Assembly (NCBI GenBank): GCA_930367205.1
Contig: OV884014.1
Span: 107,862,638 to 107,926,637, forward strand
DNA length: 64,000 nt
Source of the DNA: Acanthosoma haemorrhoidale
Taxonomy: Eukaryota; Arthropoda; Insecta; Hemiptera; Acanthosomatidae
Reading direction: 5' to 3'
The translations under genes were made by a program, and so were the position numbers. Below are positions 1 through 10,665 of this stretch, piece after piece (within the stretch, counting starts at the first letter, position 1; the number at the start of each line of letters is the position of its first letter). The notes below the pieces were generated by a model. It did not search any database. It was not told where the DNA came from and was given only the letters and a program-made list of their open reading frames with translations.

Positions 1-1277
1 GCAGGGTTTATATTTAAGACAAAATCCGCTATAGAGTCAAATAAAAACTTTATTTAATTTCAAAGTGTCGGTGGGTAGTTGTCCAGAGCTTACCCACTCA
101 ATTATTGATTACCTCCCTAACCATTTTCTCTCACGAGGCTGAGTGGACCCCTTGGCTAAAAATCCAGGACCCCCCCGTATTTGCTCTCTTGTATTGATAT
201 AAAAATATGTAACTCCATTTCTGGTTATGATAGGTGCCAACTTCTTTTGTTCTCCAAGTTGTCTTCTTCTAAGCACACCTTGGTGTCCCTCTCGACGTTG
301 AGTAGGAAGCACACTTTATATACCGGCATTGCGGATTCGCTAAAGCCTGGGAACGTTAGGTTATAATTTCTATCGACCTCAGCTGTTGTAGGAAGAGGAC
401 AGAACCACCGCACTGGCGAACTGACAAACGAGCGAACAGCGCCCACTAATGGGCAGGCCAGCGACAGTAACCACATTTTTGCAGCCGAGTGATCAATCAG
501 AGAGTGTAGAGAGAGAAGAAAATAATGACCAGGTCCATCATTACTTGTGTGTATTCGAGGGGGCTCCATCCCTCCGTGTCAATTATTGGCGCCAAAGGTC
601 ACCAGTCGATTGGCTCAAAGTTGTATGGTCGAATATCAACAATGAGAATATATTGTTTACCCTATATCGTAATGTAGGGTGGTTTGTCAATAAGCCTGGA
701 AAGGCCTCCCATCCCTAGGCTCAACCCTCAGTGGACTCTCACCACCGTCCCGATATCACCCACACCTCTCCCGAGGCCCTCCACACTCCTCATCTCCTAC
801 ACACATCCTTCAAATGGGACACCCCCTAGTGAAAGGCTCTTCTCAGTACAAATAAATTATCCTTTTATTTTTCCCTTATCCTATTTTTTTGTTTTTTTGA
901 GAGCTATGAAGAAAAGAAGAAAAAAAAAACAAAAACGAATCCTCAGAACTTCAGTATTCGACCGTCTCTTTCTTTCACGCTCCACCACTCTCTGCCATTC
1001 TCTCCTCCTAGCATTCGGCATGCTTCACCCTTAAATTTAAAAAGACTTGGAAACTATTCATTTCTGTTATTCGGCACTAATTTAATAGCTTTCTTATTAT
1101 TTGTAATGCAAATCTAATTGTTTGCTGGTAACATCCTTACTTTTTATAACATCCTTATTGCTTATTTATCATGTGTTTTGTTAATTTAAGGTTTTTTTTA
1201 AAAATATAATGTTTGTGCCAGAGCTGAGTTCTCTTTAGGTGAATTATAATATAACTCATAGGGGAGTTTTGTAATAA
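1..1277. other. Unrecognised AT-rich region
   Basis: No gene or element is recognised. Several short open frames exist on both strands but show no familiar motif or codon signal. A C-rich, pyrimidine-biased stretch lies near 700-830, and a short A-rich tract lies near 915-935. Confidence 0.4.
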
Positions 1278-1560
1278 ACATTATAAATATTTAGTGTTCA
1301 TTATATTATAAAGGAGTTATTAATTATTATATATATATATGTTTTCTGTTTTAATAGATTAATAAACATTTAAGCGAAAAATAATAAATAGTACATGATT
1401 TGAATTAACTTAAAGGTGTTTTGACTGCTGCATAGTCTAATCATGTTCATTCAAACTACCGACTACTTCAATAACTCATGTGACTCATGACCTGCTCCTT
1501 AAATAAATATAGTTTCTAATAGACATTATAAATATTTAGTGTTCATTATATTATAAAGGA
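1278..1560. repeat. 38-bp exact direct repeat pair
   Basis: The 38-bp sequence at 1278-1315 recurs without mismatch at 1523-1560, 245 bp apart start to start. The second copy lies inside the inverted-repeat element at 1357-1997 and the first lies outside its left arm. The repeat is AT-rich and non-coding. It may record a local duplication or an insertion. Confidence 0.7.
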
Positions 1561-1997
1561 TATGATAGATGACTGCCCTTTAGAATATAAAACCCTGTAG
1601 AGAAGCTGTTCTTAGAAGCATCGATTGAACTGATGATGCAAAACGCCGCGGTTGCCCTCATTGAGATTCTGCACCTGACTTTGGACCTGGTAATTGTTAA
1701 CGGCCTGTTCTATAGCTAATGGCTAGATCGACCTTTCCAGCACAAGTAACGGATAATTTAAAAGTATTCATTCCACGATCTAGCAAAATTAAATTCAAAC
1801 AAGATCAAAGTACAAAAGTAGCATATTTTACTATTACTGTTTTGCAATTGGGACCAAAATCGAGTTTCTTCAGTCGACAGTAGGCAGTACTTAGATCGAA
1901 TATAATTTCACTATGTAGCAGTCAAAAGAACTTTAAGTTAATTCAAATCATGTACTATTTATTCTTTTTCCCTTAAATGTTTATAAATATATTAATC
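1357..1997. mobile_element. Inverted-repeat element (foldback or MITE-like)
   Basis: The sequence at 1357-1436 reappears as a reverse complement at 1910-1997, with a few mismatches and indels. The arms are about 80-88 bp and share the core tacatgatttgaattaac. They enclose about 470 bp with no open frame that I recognise. Long terminal inverted repeats around a short non-coding core fit a non-autonomous DNA transposon or foldback element. No target-site duplication was identified, so the exact ends are uncertain. The right arm directly abuts a fragment of repeat family R at 1996. Confidence 0.55.
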
Positions 1998-2227
1998 GTG
2001 GTCATTCCAAGACTATATAAACTACCTATAAGCCTACCCTGTACCTCTTCTCCTCAACATAGTGCTTTGCCGGGGCATACACCTTCTAAAGATCTTATGG
2101 AGTCAGATCAAAGCGAATTAAAGCTGCCCGCCGACTAGGCCGGCAGTCAGGGTGAAAGACCATAGGTCCACCCGCCTTATATCTTTCCGGGCGCTCGCCG
2201 GCTAAGAGGTTGTAGCGACCCTAGCCC
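1996..2227 (+). repeat. Repeat family R, partial copy in inverted orientation
   Basis: This 232-bp segment is, as far as can be read by eye, the exact reverse complement of 2500-2731. The two form a long inverted duplication with a 272-bp AT-rich spacer. It is a fragment of the repeat described at 2449-3133 and lacks both ends of that unit. Confidence 0.85.
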
Positions 2228-2448
2228 TTATTGTAATAATATAATAATTACAGCTTTTTAAATAACAACAAGTACTCTACTTTTCAATTCGGCACTCCTA
2301 AACTGTATAACTATGTTATAATAATAAAAACTAACTATTCTATAATAAATAAAAAAAAAAATGTAATGTTTTTAAAATAAATATCATCAAGTAGATATAC
2401 CAGTTAATTGTATTATTTTTATTATAATGTTTTGATTAAATGTACTTA

Positions 2449-3133
2449 TCGGGCTCAGATAGCTGAGTATCCGCAAAGTGGGGAGGAGACGCCCGCCGCG
2501 GGCTAGGGTCGCTACAACCTCTTAGCCGGCGAGCGCCCGGAAAGATATAAGGCGGGTGGACCTATGGTCTTTCACCCTGACTGCCGGCCTAGTCGGCGGG
2601 CAGCTTTAATTCGCTTTGATCTGACTCCATAAGATCTTTAGAAGGTGTATGCCCCGGCAAAGCACTATGTTGAGGAGAAGAGGTACAGGGTAGGCTTATA
2701 GGTAGTTTATATAGTCTTGGAATGACCACGAATTCACACTCGGTGTCTAAGGGGAGGGGAAATCGTCCGGATCCCAAAGGTGAGTGAAGCGGAGAGAAGC
2801 AGACTGGATTGCTGTGGGAGACGCTACTGGGTAAAGTTTGTAAGGCCACGGATAACCGTCGTCCGCGAGGGAGAGGTATCTCCCAAGGAGGTGCTAGTTT
2901 TAGCGAGACGAAGGCAGAGATTCCCACTAGGAAGGTGTGGGGTCTGACAACGCCGAGCTAAAACATAGCGAGGTTAGGAGAGAGAGATGCAGAGGTAGTT
3001 GAATAAGAAAGCCATGGTTAATGTTAATCCTCTCTGATGCCGGGGCTTATATAGGAGGCCAGCCAGTAGTGGGGATAAGTCCTCACCTACGGCTGTCTCC
3101 CCCACCAATTCAGCCCCCCCCCACTCTCACTGA
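2449..3133 (-). repeat. Repeat family R, copy 1
   Basis: Related sequence occurs at 8759-9351 (minus) and 60046-60988 (plus), with a small fragment near 57391. Read on the minus strand, the unit starts near 3133 and has a TATA-like CCTCCTATATAAG near 3045. It then carries a long, weakly conserved open frame (2927 down to 2589 here) and ends with GATACTCAG(C/T)TATCTGAGCCCGA. A TATA-bearing unit of about 680 bp with a fixed 3' end resembles a solo LTR or a non-autonomous retroelement. No TG...CA ends or target duplication were identified, so the class is unknown. The open frame matches no known protein and may be chance. Confidence 0.65.
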
Positions 3134-3829
3134 CTTCATAACCTTTATTAAACATATTGAAAAATAGATACATATTTTTTGATATTCATTTGATGACATA
3201 GATACAAGGTCTGATACGAGAAGAGGGGAACTTATAACTATTTATAATTAAGAGGTGGCCACAACAGTACTTAATAGTGAAAAAAACTAAAGATAGTTGT
3301 AGATTTTTTGAAAGTTTAGGACTGCGAAATTGAATAAGGTTCGTGAAACGTTGTTTGAGTACAAGTCATTTAAACAGCTGTTAATTTAGGAAATATGCTA
3401 CGGTCAGGTATAAACGAGTTTACGATGAACTATTTAATCTGTTGACGGTAATTTCATGAATTAAAAGAAATATAAACTTACAGGGGTACACAGAGATCTG
3501 ACCATGTTCAAAGGAATTCGGTTACTCACCTGAAAAAAATAAGAAATATACGCTAAATTCTTCACACTCATAAATCAAGAATAAAAAAAAAAAATATTTA
3601 GATTTAATATGTACTGGAGGTGGAATAGAAGGCGAGGCCTGGTGGAGTGGGCGTACAAGGCCTGGGAAATATTGGAGGAGAGAAAAATAGACGAGAGGTC
3701 AATGAAAAATATATCGAGTCAAGGCAGTGTGTATTTTTTGTATAGCGGCCAGGCACTGACACACCTCTATATTATTAATACTATAATATATAATAATTAA
3801 TAAATATTAATTATGATTAATGTATTATA
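3134..3829. other. Unrecognised AT-rich region
   Basis: Nothing recognised. A short open frame near 3609-3800 has no familiar motif. Confidence 0.4.
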
Positions 3830-4711
3830 TTGGGTTGGCAAGAAAGTAATTTCGGTTTGCACGAGTAGATAGCGTTATATTTGTTTCTTTATTCTTTTGG
3901 CAATGAATTTTTAGCTTTTGAGATTGGGTAGTCGATACCTTTAGGTTGCTACAGAAAGAAAGTCCGTGTAATTTTGTTTACAACTGTCAGTTTACGGTCA
4001 GTTTTAACATGGAGTACAAAAATAAGCATTTTCGACACATTTTACTTTTTTATTTTCATAAAGGCAAGAAATCGGCCGAGGCTCACAAAGAGATATGTAA
4101 ACTTTATATTGTTGATTCTTTAACAGAACGTACGTGTCAGAATCGGTTTTAAAAAATTCGTTCCGGAAATTTTTCACTGAAAGATGACCAACGTTCTGGT
4201 TGACCTTCTGAAGTTGATGATGACAAAATGAAAGCCATAATTGAATCGAACCGTCAAATAACTGTGCGAGGAATTGTAAAACAGTTAAATGTATCACAAA
4301 AAACAATTGAAAATCATATAAGACGTCTTGAACTTGTTAAGAAGCTCGATATTTGGGTTCCGTCACGACAATGCGAGGCCTCACACATCTTTAGCAACAC
4401 GTACGAAACTATTGGAGCTTGGCTGGGAAGTGATGTCGCATCCACCATCGGATTATCATTTATTTCGAAGTTTACAGTACTTCTTAAATGGTAAAAATTT
4501 CAGTAATAACGGTGACCTCAAATCGCACTTGGTTGAGTTTTTTGCTGATAAGGACCAGAAGTTCAATGAGCGCGGGACCATGAAGTTACCATAATGTTAA
4601 AAGGTCATCGAACAGAATGAAAGATATTTTACTGATTAAAGTTCTTTTTTTGAAGAGAAAAAATTGAGTTTTATTTCAGACTAAAAAACCAAAATTACTT
4701 TCTTGCCAACC
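3830..4711 (+). mobile_element. Mariner transposon, internally deleted
   Basis: Terminal inverted repeats begin TTGGGTTGGCAAGAAAGTAA at 3830 and are mirrored at 4689-4711, each beside a TA dinucleotide as expected for mariner target duplication. The element is about 880 bp, against roughly 1.3 kb for full mariners. The missing part lies inside the transposase. The terminal sequence and N-terminal residues suggest the mellifera-type group (inference). Confidence 0.9.
4009..4594 (+). pseudogene. Mariner transposase pseudogene
   Basis: Mariner transposases bind their terminal repeats and move DNA by cut and paste into TA sites. The start is ATG 4009. The N-terminal part shows the family signatures HILLFYFHKGK, CQNRF and FSLKDDQRSG, followed by a helix-turn-helix region around INVTVRGI-like residues near 4260. 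In-frame stops occur at 4150-4152 and 4201-4203. Near 4360 the sequence jumps from KLDIWVP to HDNARPHTS in another frame. This removes roughly a hundred residues, including the first catalytic aspartate. The stretch after HDNARPH also lacks about seven residues normally present before SDYHLFRS. The gene is dead. Confidence 0.88.
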
Positions 4712-6339
4712 TATTATTAGTTGGATATATTATGTATTATATATCTATCTCATAACAAGGATTGACAATTCATACATTTCAGCCACTGTTGCAAAGTAAA
4801 TCCTCTGCCTAGAGCTAGTCAAAGGTGTGAGTGCTACACCCTTACAACCCCCCCCCCCTGCCAATATTATAAGAACGCTGCCACCGAAGGTAAGCTGACT
4901 CAGTGTGGTGGCACAGACTAAGATGGATGACCCATGTCCCACGGGGACGATCGACTCCACCAGGTGCCATTTATAAAGCCTCTGTCCTTAGTGCTTAGTG
5001 CTTAGCTAAACAGAATATGTCCTTTTTCTCTAAGCACTTCCAATAAAGGCTTGAGTCACCATCGTCCTACCACACACCGAACCGTTAACCTGTAAGGTAA
5101 AAATCTATCAAATCTATATTTTTTTGGTTTTTCTTCTTCTAAAGGGTATGCGAATGGTTCGGGTGCCATTCAATGTCTAAGATAGCGATATAGCCATTTA
5201 AAAAAAAAAGTGTGATTTCAACGTTTTGATATGATTTTGAGATACCTTTTTTATCAAACGAACCATGTGGTTCTGTACAAATTCTACAGCATACAACTTA
5301 GAGTAATCAACGTATTCTCAAGAATGTTGAAATCTGCCTAATTAAGTTATCCTAAATAAATTAAATAACGTTTCAGTTATAAATTTACAATCGGCAGCTT
5401 AATATCTTTTAAAAATAGATACCAGAAGCACGTGATTCTAAAAAATGGGTTGAAAGCATATAAAATTTGATGCATATAAACATTCTTTGCGTCAAATATA
5501 TTCATCATTCAGGATATCCCATTTAGACCGAAATAAAATACGACAAATGTTATTTAAATAGTTATGTTTCGTTTATGGTCAATCTTACAAAAAAAGAATT
5601 ACATTTCCTTTTTTTAGAAACTATCGAGTTCAAAATATTTGCCTTATGGAGTACAAATTTATGGATAGACAAAAAACGATGAAATAATGATTTTTTAATC
5701 AAAAGCTCTTTCGTTTCAAGGCTTCATTAGAGCATTGTAGTTTCAGAGAGGGGTCGATAGGTCATTGGGAAAGCTTACAAGCGAGGCGTGTCCTAACGGT
5801 CAGTCGGAATGACATTCTGATTGATAGCGATACTGACGGACTGACGGATTTCCAGATATTTTGAAATCTAGCTTCAATCACAGTGGGTGGAAGTCTGGCA
5901 GTCTGAATGGTGTAGTGGCCTTCACGATTTACCAGTGTGCGGTGACGGTCGAGGTTTTGCCTGAACTGTCGAGTAAAGTGGAACCTAGCTGTATGAACAA
6001 GTTGTGTCTACAGTACAGTGAAAAAAGTTTGAACACATAACGTTCCAACTTTAGACGAGAGCCCAACACAATGAATAGTTCAATGAATCTGGAACGGATG
6101 AAGTTTACAAGCCTGGGTATTTCATGCCTCACTATATTTCTTCTGGATAAATATGGTGATACGCTGGTGATCATGTTGCTAAAAATATTTTCACCATATT
6201 GTGCGTTCCATTCGCCTTCTGTGGACATTGCACCAGATCCGCTGTTGGTTCCGCTGGTCCCTCAATGTCGGTTGAGCTGAAATTACGTCATTCAGACCGT
6301 CCATCTGACTGATAGGTGTAGGGACCTTCGTGATTGAAT
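4712..6339. other. Unrecognised region with diverged motif repeats
   Basis: No gene is recognised. C11 occupies 4848-4858. From about 5790 to 6340, motifs resembling GGAATGACATTCTGATTGA and GGTGTAGNGGCCTTC recur in diverged form on both strands, for example near 5805, 5907 and 6316. An old, decayed repeat cluster would explain this. A short plus-strand frame near 6071-6280 has no recognisable domain. Confidence 0.35.
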
Positions 6340-6383
6340 TCAGGAATGACAGTCTCGCTTTTCAATCAGACTGTCATTCCTGA
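6340..6383. repeat. Perfect 16-bp inverted repeat (hairpin)
   Basis: The arms at 6340-6355 and 6368-6383 are exact reverse complements (TCAGGAATGACAGTCT) around a 12-nt loop. The motif resembles nearby diverged copies near 5805 and 6290. It could be the tip of an element or a cruciform-forming site. Confidence 0.8.
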
Positions 6384-6655
6384 TTGACCGTATACGGGCC
6401 GCAATAGACATCAATTATTGCCCGGGTCAGAGACATCATTGCGAACGGTGAGTCGATGCTAGATTGTGTTTAAATTTGTCATTCTGATGAGCCAGGCAGG
6501 GTTTCTCGACTATTCACCTATTCATTGAGCACTAGATAGTTCAATTATTCCTACTTGTCAATGAACTTGTGTTTCATTTCACATCCGTCTGTGCATAGCT
6601 CATTTACTGTTCATATCTCGGCTCTTAAACCAATATTTATAAATGACAATTAATA

Positions 6656-6913
6656 CATATCGCTGCAAAACAAAATATCGAATTATAGATCCCAAAAACA
6701 TATCTCTGCAAAACTAAATATCGAATTATACATCCCAAAAACATATCGCTGCAAAACTAAATATCGAATTATACATCCCAAAAACATATCTCTGCAAAAC
6801 TAAATATCGAATTATACATCCCAAAAACATATCGCTGCAAAACTAAATATCGAATTATACATCCCAAAAACATATCGCTGCAAAACTAAATATCCAATTA
6901 TAGATCCCAAAAA
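6656..6913. repeat. 43-bp minisatellite, six units
   Basis: Units start at 6656, 6699, 6742, 6785, 6828 and 6871. They are nearly identical and read CATATCGCTGCAAAACTAAA and onward. The CGCTG/CTCTG variant alternates in the first five units, suggesting an 86-bp higher-order period. A single diverged relative occurs near 7425. The array is non-coding. Confidence 0.92.
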
Positions 6914-8758
6914 CATAAAACATTTTACGACTATATTACAAAACTAAATAACCCATTATTTAACAGCCTACATCCCCATCCAAGACCCACAGCAAATTTG
7001 ATGCAATTGTAATGATCCATCCCCATAGGTTACAATAATTCCCCTAATTACTAACTAAAATAAAACTAAGGTTGAAAAGTTATATAGTGCTTAAACTACA
7101 ACATAATGTGCTTTATAATTTTAAATTCATACTACTACCTTTACTGGCTACCTTTCTGCTACAAATTTCTCTACAATGTCCAAGCAGGTGTTTGTTTGTC
7201 AAAGGTTTCGATAATAATTTGACTCGATTTCGATAATTAATCAACATTTGACATTTTATTTTAATGAAAGGTGCAGCAACATTTGCACAAAAGGAAAATA
7301 CCCGGCATTCAATTTTTTTTTAATTTATAATTCTTAGCGAAATAGTTATGGTTGCAAAAAACCTAAAAAATCCGTTTGAAAAATAATTAAAAATACCACA
7401 CAAATAAAAAAAAAAGATCTTAACCATATCTCTGCCAAAACATGAGATATAATTTGTTCTGCCTACGCCAGTAAAAGTATACATTATGGCTGAATAAAAG
7501 TCAGCTTGAGGTAGGACTTTAAGACTTACTGCCTCTTACTCCTTCTCTCTTATATTTTATGAAGTATTATTTCATATTCATTTAATAGTCTCTAACTAAT
7601 GAAAGTTTCAAACCTCCTTGTCACAATCTACTACAGAGGAGTGTTCCTAGAGACAATAATATAGAGTAAAATAATTATAAGTAATATGACTTAGTGGTAA
7701 AAGGTAAAAGAGAATAAGTAATAAAAGACCAATGTGAGGCGAAGAGAGGAAGTATAAATAAAATGGAAATAAGGCTGGCTACATAAATTAGTTGAGGGGG
7801 GGGAATTTATTAAACCGCAATTAGCTTGCGGCATCGAGTGCTCTATTAATATGTTTATTTCTTAAAGGGGGGGGGTGGAAACTTTTCATGGGGGGGGACA
7901 CTTTGCGACAACTTCAAAAGGAAGGAAGAGAACTTTTGAGAAACGGACGGTAAATATTTGATATTTTATATCTAGTCTTTGTAGTTCTCCGAGGGCACTT
8001 AGGGACCACTGCCCTTAAGTGCTCTACTCATTTTTCAACATAATGAAGAAGGAATTAAACCCCTTCCGCCATTCTCTCGAGGAACGAGGGCTGGTCGTGG
8101 CGGGTTCTCAGGCCACTAAAACCCTTTTAATGCCCCAGAGGCTGGCGAGGAAAGAAGCATGAAAGGAAAACAAAATAGAAAAAGAAAACAAAGAAGGAAG
8201 CGGTATCGTTGTTAAAGAAGGAGGTGCGCTGAGAGAGACTTTATTGTCCCGGGGGGGGGGGGGTAATGTTGGCGGGGGATGCCTCATATTCTCGCCAGAA
8301 GGTCGTTCACGAACGAGTGACTTAAAATTCGTTACAATATTACACCTTTGACTACAAGGCGAAGTGTTATTTGTAGAAATGCAGGTTTAAAGACTCAAGC
8401 ACACAGCTTGCCTAAAACATCACTTCTTCGGTCTGTCGGCAAAGTCTCGGATTCGTAGCATCCATGGATGAATTATCGTAAAATTATTCCTTCCGTGTTT
8501 CCTCAGTGATTTTTCGTTTTGGTTGTCATTTTGTCCTCTTGTATATTCAATGGCGTTTGTTTATTCAATGTTGAGTCCAATTAGATCAATCATCTTCGTG
8601 TTTATGTGTACGAATTAGAATAATTAATTATTATCAGCGAAAGATACAATACTTGCAAGATTGGGCCTTGGACCTTCTAATATCAGGTCGGGTGCTCTAA
8701 CAACAGAGCTAGTCACGGACGAGTCAGAACCAGCCGCTGGGTTACTTATTACTTATTG
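6914..8758. other. Unrecognised region with G runs
   Basis: No gene is recognised. G homopolymers occur at 7796-7803, 7867-7875, 7890-7897 and 8251-8263. A short hairpin (GCACTTAGGG against CCCTTAAGTGC) lies near 7993-8020. The block from 7990 to 8340 is more GC-rich than its surroundings. Confidence 0.4.
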
Positions 8759-9351
8759 TCGGGCTAAGATAACTGAGTATCCCCAAAGTGGGGAGGAGAC
8801 GCCCACCGCAGGCTAGGGTCACTACAACCTCTTAGCCGCCATCCGGCGAGCACCCAAAAAGAGATAAGGCGGGCTGAAAGAGAGATAAATTCGTTTTGAG
8901 CTGACTTCAGATGATCTTTAGAAGGTGTGTGTCCCGACATCGCACTATGTTCAGGAGAAAAGGTACAGGATAGGTTTATAGGTAGTTTATGTGGTCTTGG
9001 AATGACCACGAATTCACACTCGGTGTCTATGGGTAGGCGAAAACCGTCCGGATCCCAAAGGCGAGTGTGAACCGGAGAGAAGCAGACTGGATTGCCATGG
9101 GAGAAACTACTGGTAAGTGTGTAGGGCCACGGCAACCGTCGTCCGCGAGAGAGAGGTGTCACCCAAGGAGGTGCTAGTTTTAGCGAGACGAAGGCAGAGA
9201 TACTAAAACATAGCGAGGTTAGGAGAGAGAGAGATGCAGAGGTAGTTGAATGAGAAGACCATGGTTTTCAGTAGAGCAGCAAGCGCCAGTGCAGAGAGAG
9301 AGAGAGGAGAGTAGTGTTCCAAGTGACGGTCCGGTTCGTTATGGCAATTCG
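8759..9351 (-). repeat. Repeat family R, copy 2
   Basis: This is homologous to the R copies at 2449-3133 and 60046-60988 and shares the end sequence TCGGGCTAAGATAACTGAG. The minus-strand open frame at 9162-8764 is related to those in the other copies, but has diverged by indels. It joins directly to the poly(A) end of LINE A at 9352. The same junction is seen at 60337. The left, TATA-bearing part of R is not visible here. Confidence 0.7.
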
Positions 9352-9573
9352 TTTTTTTTGTTTTTTTTCCCCTAAACCCCTTGAATTTAATACAATGTAA
9401 AAATATAAACAAAAGAATTGACAAACTTTCTCCTCTTTCTGCTATGCGCAGATGCATTTGAAGGAGGTTGGGTTACATAAATCAGATTGACGTTAATAGG
9501 AAATAGCATGAATACAAATCTAGGTGATGGGGCTCACCTTCAGTTTAAAAAATGGGAGAAAAAAACTTACAAA

Positions 9574-10058
9574 CTAAAACCTAAACCTAGAACCTAAGAC
9601 TAAAGCGTTCCAGAGCGGGGGTGTTATAGTGTTAAACACTAGGTTTGTCAAGTATTGCAGGGAGTCAAAAAATTTGATATGTCTACGTTGAATGAATTCA
9701 TCCACCGTAGGCAGCTCAAATATCTCGTGAAGCTCACTGTTGCTCCGTAGCTCGAACGAAGTACCTTTGACCACTTTCATCAGTATACCGTTTTGGAATT
9801 GTTGGAGTTTCTTAGTTACAGCAGAGTAGGCCTGAGTATACTCTTGTATATCAATAGCTTGAGACGCAGTGATAGATTGGGGGAAGTCCATAAATGCGTA
9901 AGCCGGCAAGACTTCATGCGAGGATGCTTCAACTTCTTCGCAAAATGGTTACTAAAATGGAGGTGTCTGTCCATTTTAATTCCGAGATATACTAGCTTGT
10001 TGGCTGGTGAATTTTCCTCCGTTCCTACTGTGTAAGTAGTTGGCAGCGGACTTTTTCC
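9574..10058 (-). pseudogene. LINE A reverse transcriptase C-terminal region, frame-broken
   Basis: This continues the 10059-10640 frame with frameshifts. The motifs KLVYLGIKMDRHLHFSNHF and LKLLIYKSILRP, typical of the jockey-type post-palm region, appear in one frame. The end, with KGTSFELRSNSELHEIFELP, reads in another (9909 down to 9574). That last stretch is almost identical to the copy at 32722-32937. The tail of the frame runs through CCTAAACCTAGAACCTAAG-like sequence just before the 3' UTR. Confidence 0.75.
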
Positions 10059-10640
10059 CTATTGAAAAGAGAAAATTACACAGTCAGTCTTACCTGCGTT
10101 TACAGAGATATTGAGTCTCCCCAATCTCTCACTGATCTGGTTACAGGCTACTTCAGCCTGTCTTAGAGCTACCTTGGTGCTCATGCTGCTACTGTACACC
10201 GCTATGTCATCTGCGAAAGCAGGAACTGTGGTATTTTTGTACCGGGCTCCGACAATCTCAGTCGTGTATACGTTGAATAGTACAGGGGATAAGACGGCGC
10301 CTTGGGGTACTCCACAGGTCAGTGGCACAGCTTCGGAGAAGCTATCACCCACCCGCACCCGCAACGATCTGTTTTTCAGGAAGCTAGCCAGAATAGATAA
10401 GAGTTGCTCCGGGCATTCCAGGTCGCAGAGCATTTGCCACAGTGTCCCGTGAGACACCGAGTCGAACGCTTGGGTGCAATCAATGGAAATCATAGCCGTG
10501 GCTATGTTTCTATTCATGTTATGGCTAGCTTCTGACTGAACCTTCAGAAGGGGGTGCTCTGCGCTCATACTGGATTGAAATCCAGTCTGTTCTGGCGGAA
10601 TGATGTCATTTTCCGAGCAGTAATCTTTGAGATAATTCAA
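10059..10640 (-). CDS. Reverse transcriptase fragment of LINE family A
   Basis: This 193-codon frame covers most of the fingers and palm of a non-LTR reverse transcriptase, which copies LINE RNA at a nicked chromosomal target. Visible motifs in order are IIPPEQTGFQ, motif A in MISIDCTQAFDSVSHGTL with the catalytic Asp, motif B CGVPQGAVLSPVLFNVY, and the catalytic FADD in motif C (AFADDIAVYSSS). Then comes RLGRLNISVNAGKTDCVIF. Both parts of the catalytic site are present, but the endonuclease domain and first ORF are missing. The frame ends at a stop before the conserved YLGI motif, which lies downstream in another frame (about 10000-9985). It is a remnant, not a working gene. Jockey superfamily is the best guess. 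Confidence 0.88.
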   Translation of the reverse strand: MNYLKDYCSENDIIPPEQTGFQSSMSAEHPLLKVQSEASHNMNRNIATAMISIDCTQAFDSVSHGTLWQMLCDLECPEQLLSILASFLKNRSLRVRVGDSFSEAVPLTCGVPQGAVLSPVLFNVYTTEIVGARYKNTTVPAFADDIAVYSSSMSTKVALRQAEVACNQISERLGRLNISVNAGKTDCVIFSFQ

Positions 10641-10665
10641 AAGAATTAAAGAAGTATTGGATTGT

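Larger units (their letters stand above)
9352..10665 (-). mobile_element. LINE family A, 5'-truncated jockey-type element
   Basis: Read on the minus strand, the element begins inside the reverse transcriptase near 10665 and runs through the C-terminal region. It then enters a 3' UTR with the conserved hairpin AGGTGA-N6-TCACCT (9522-9540) and ends in an interrupted A tract (9352-9368). Relatives of its 3' end lie at 32512-33188, 36409-36672 and 60158-60336. The 5' end is truncated, as is usual for LINE insertions. Confidence 0.85.

Noticed and set aside
225..569. 114-codon minus-strand frame as a gene
   Set aside because: No motif or supporting signal. It overlaps equally long frames on the other strand.
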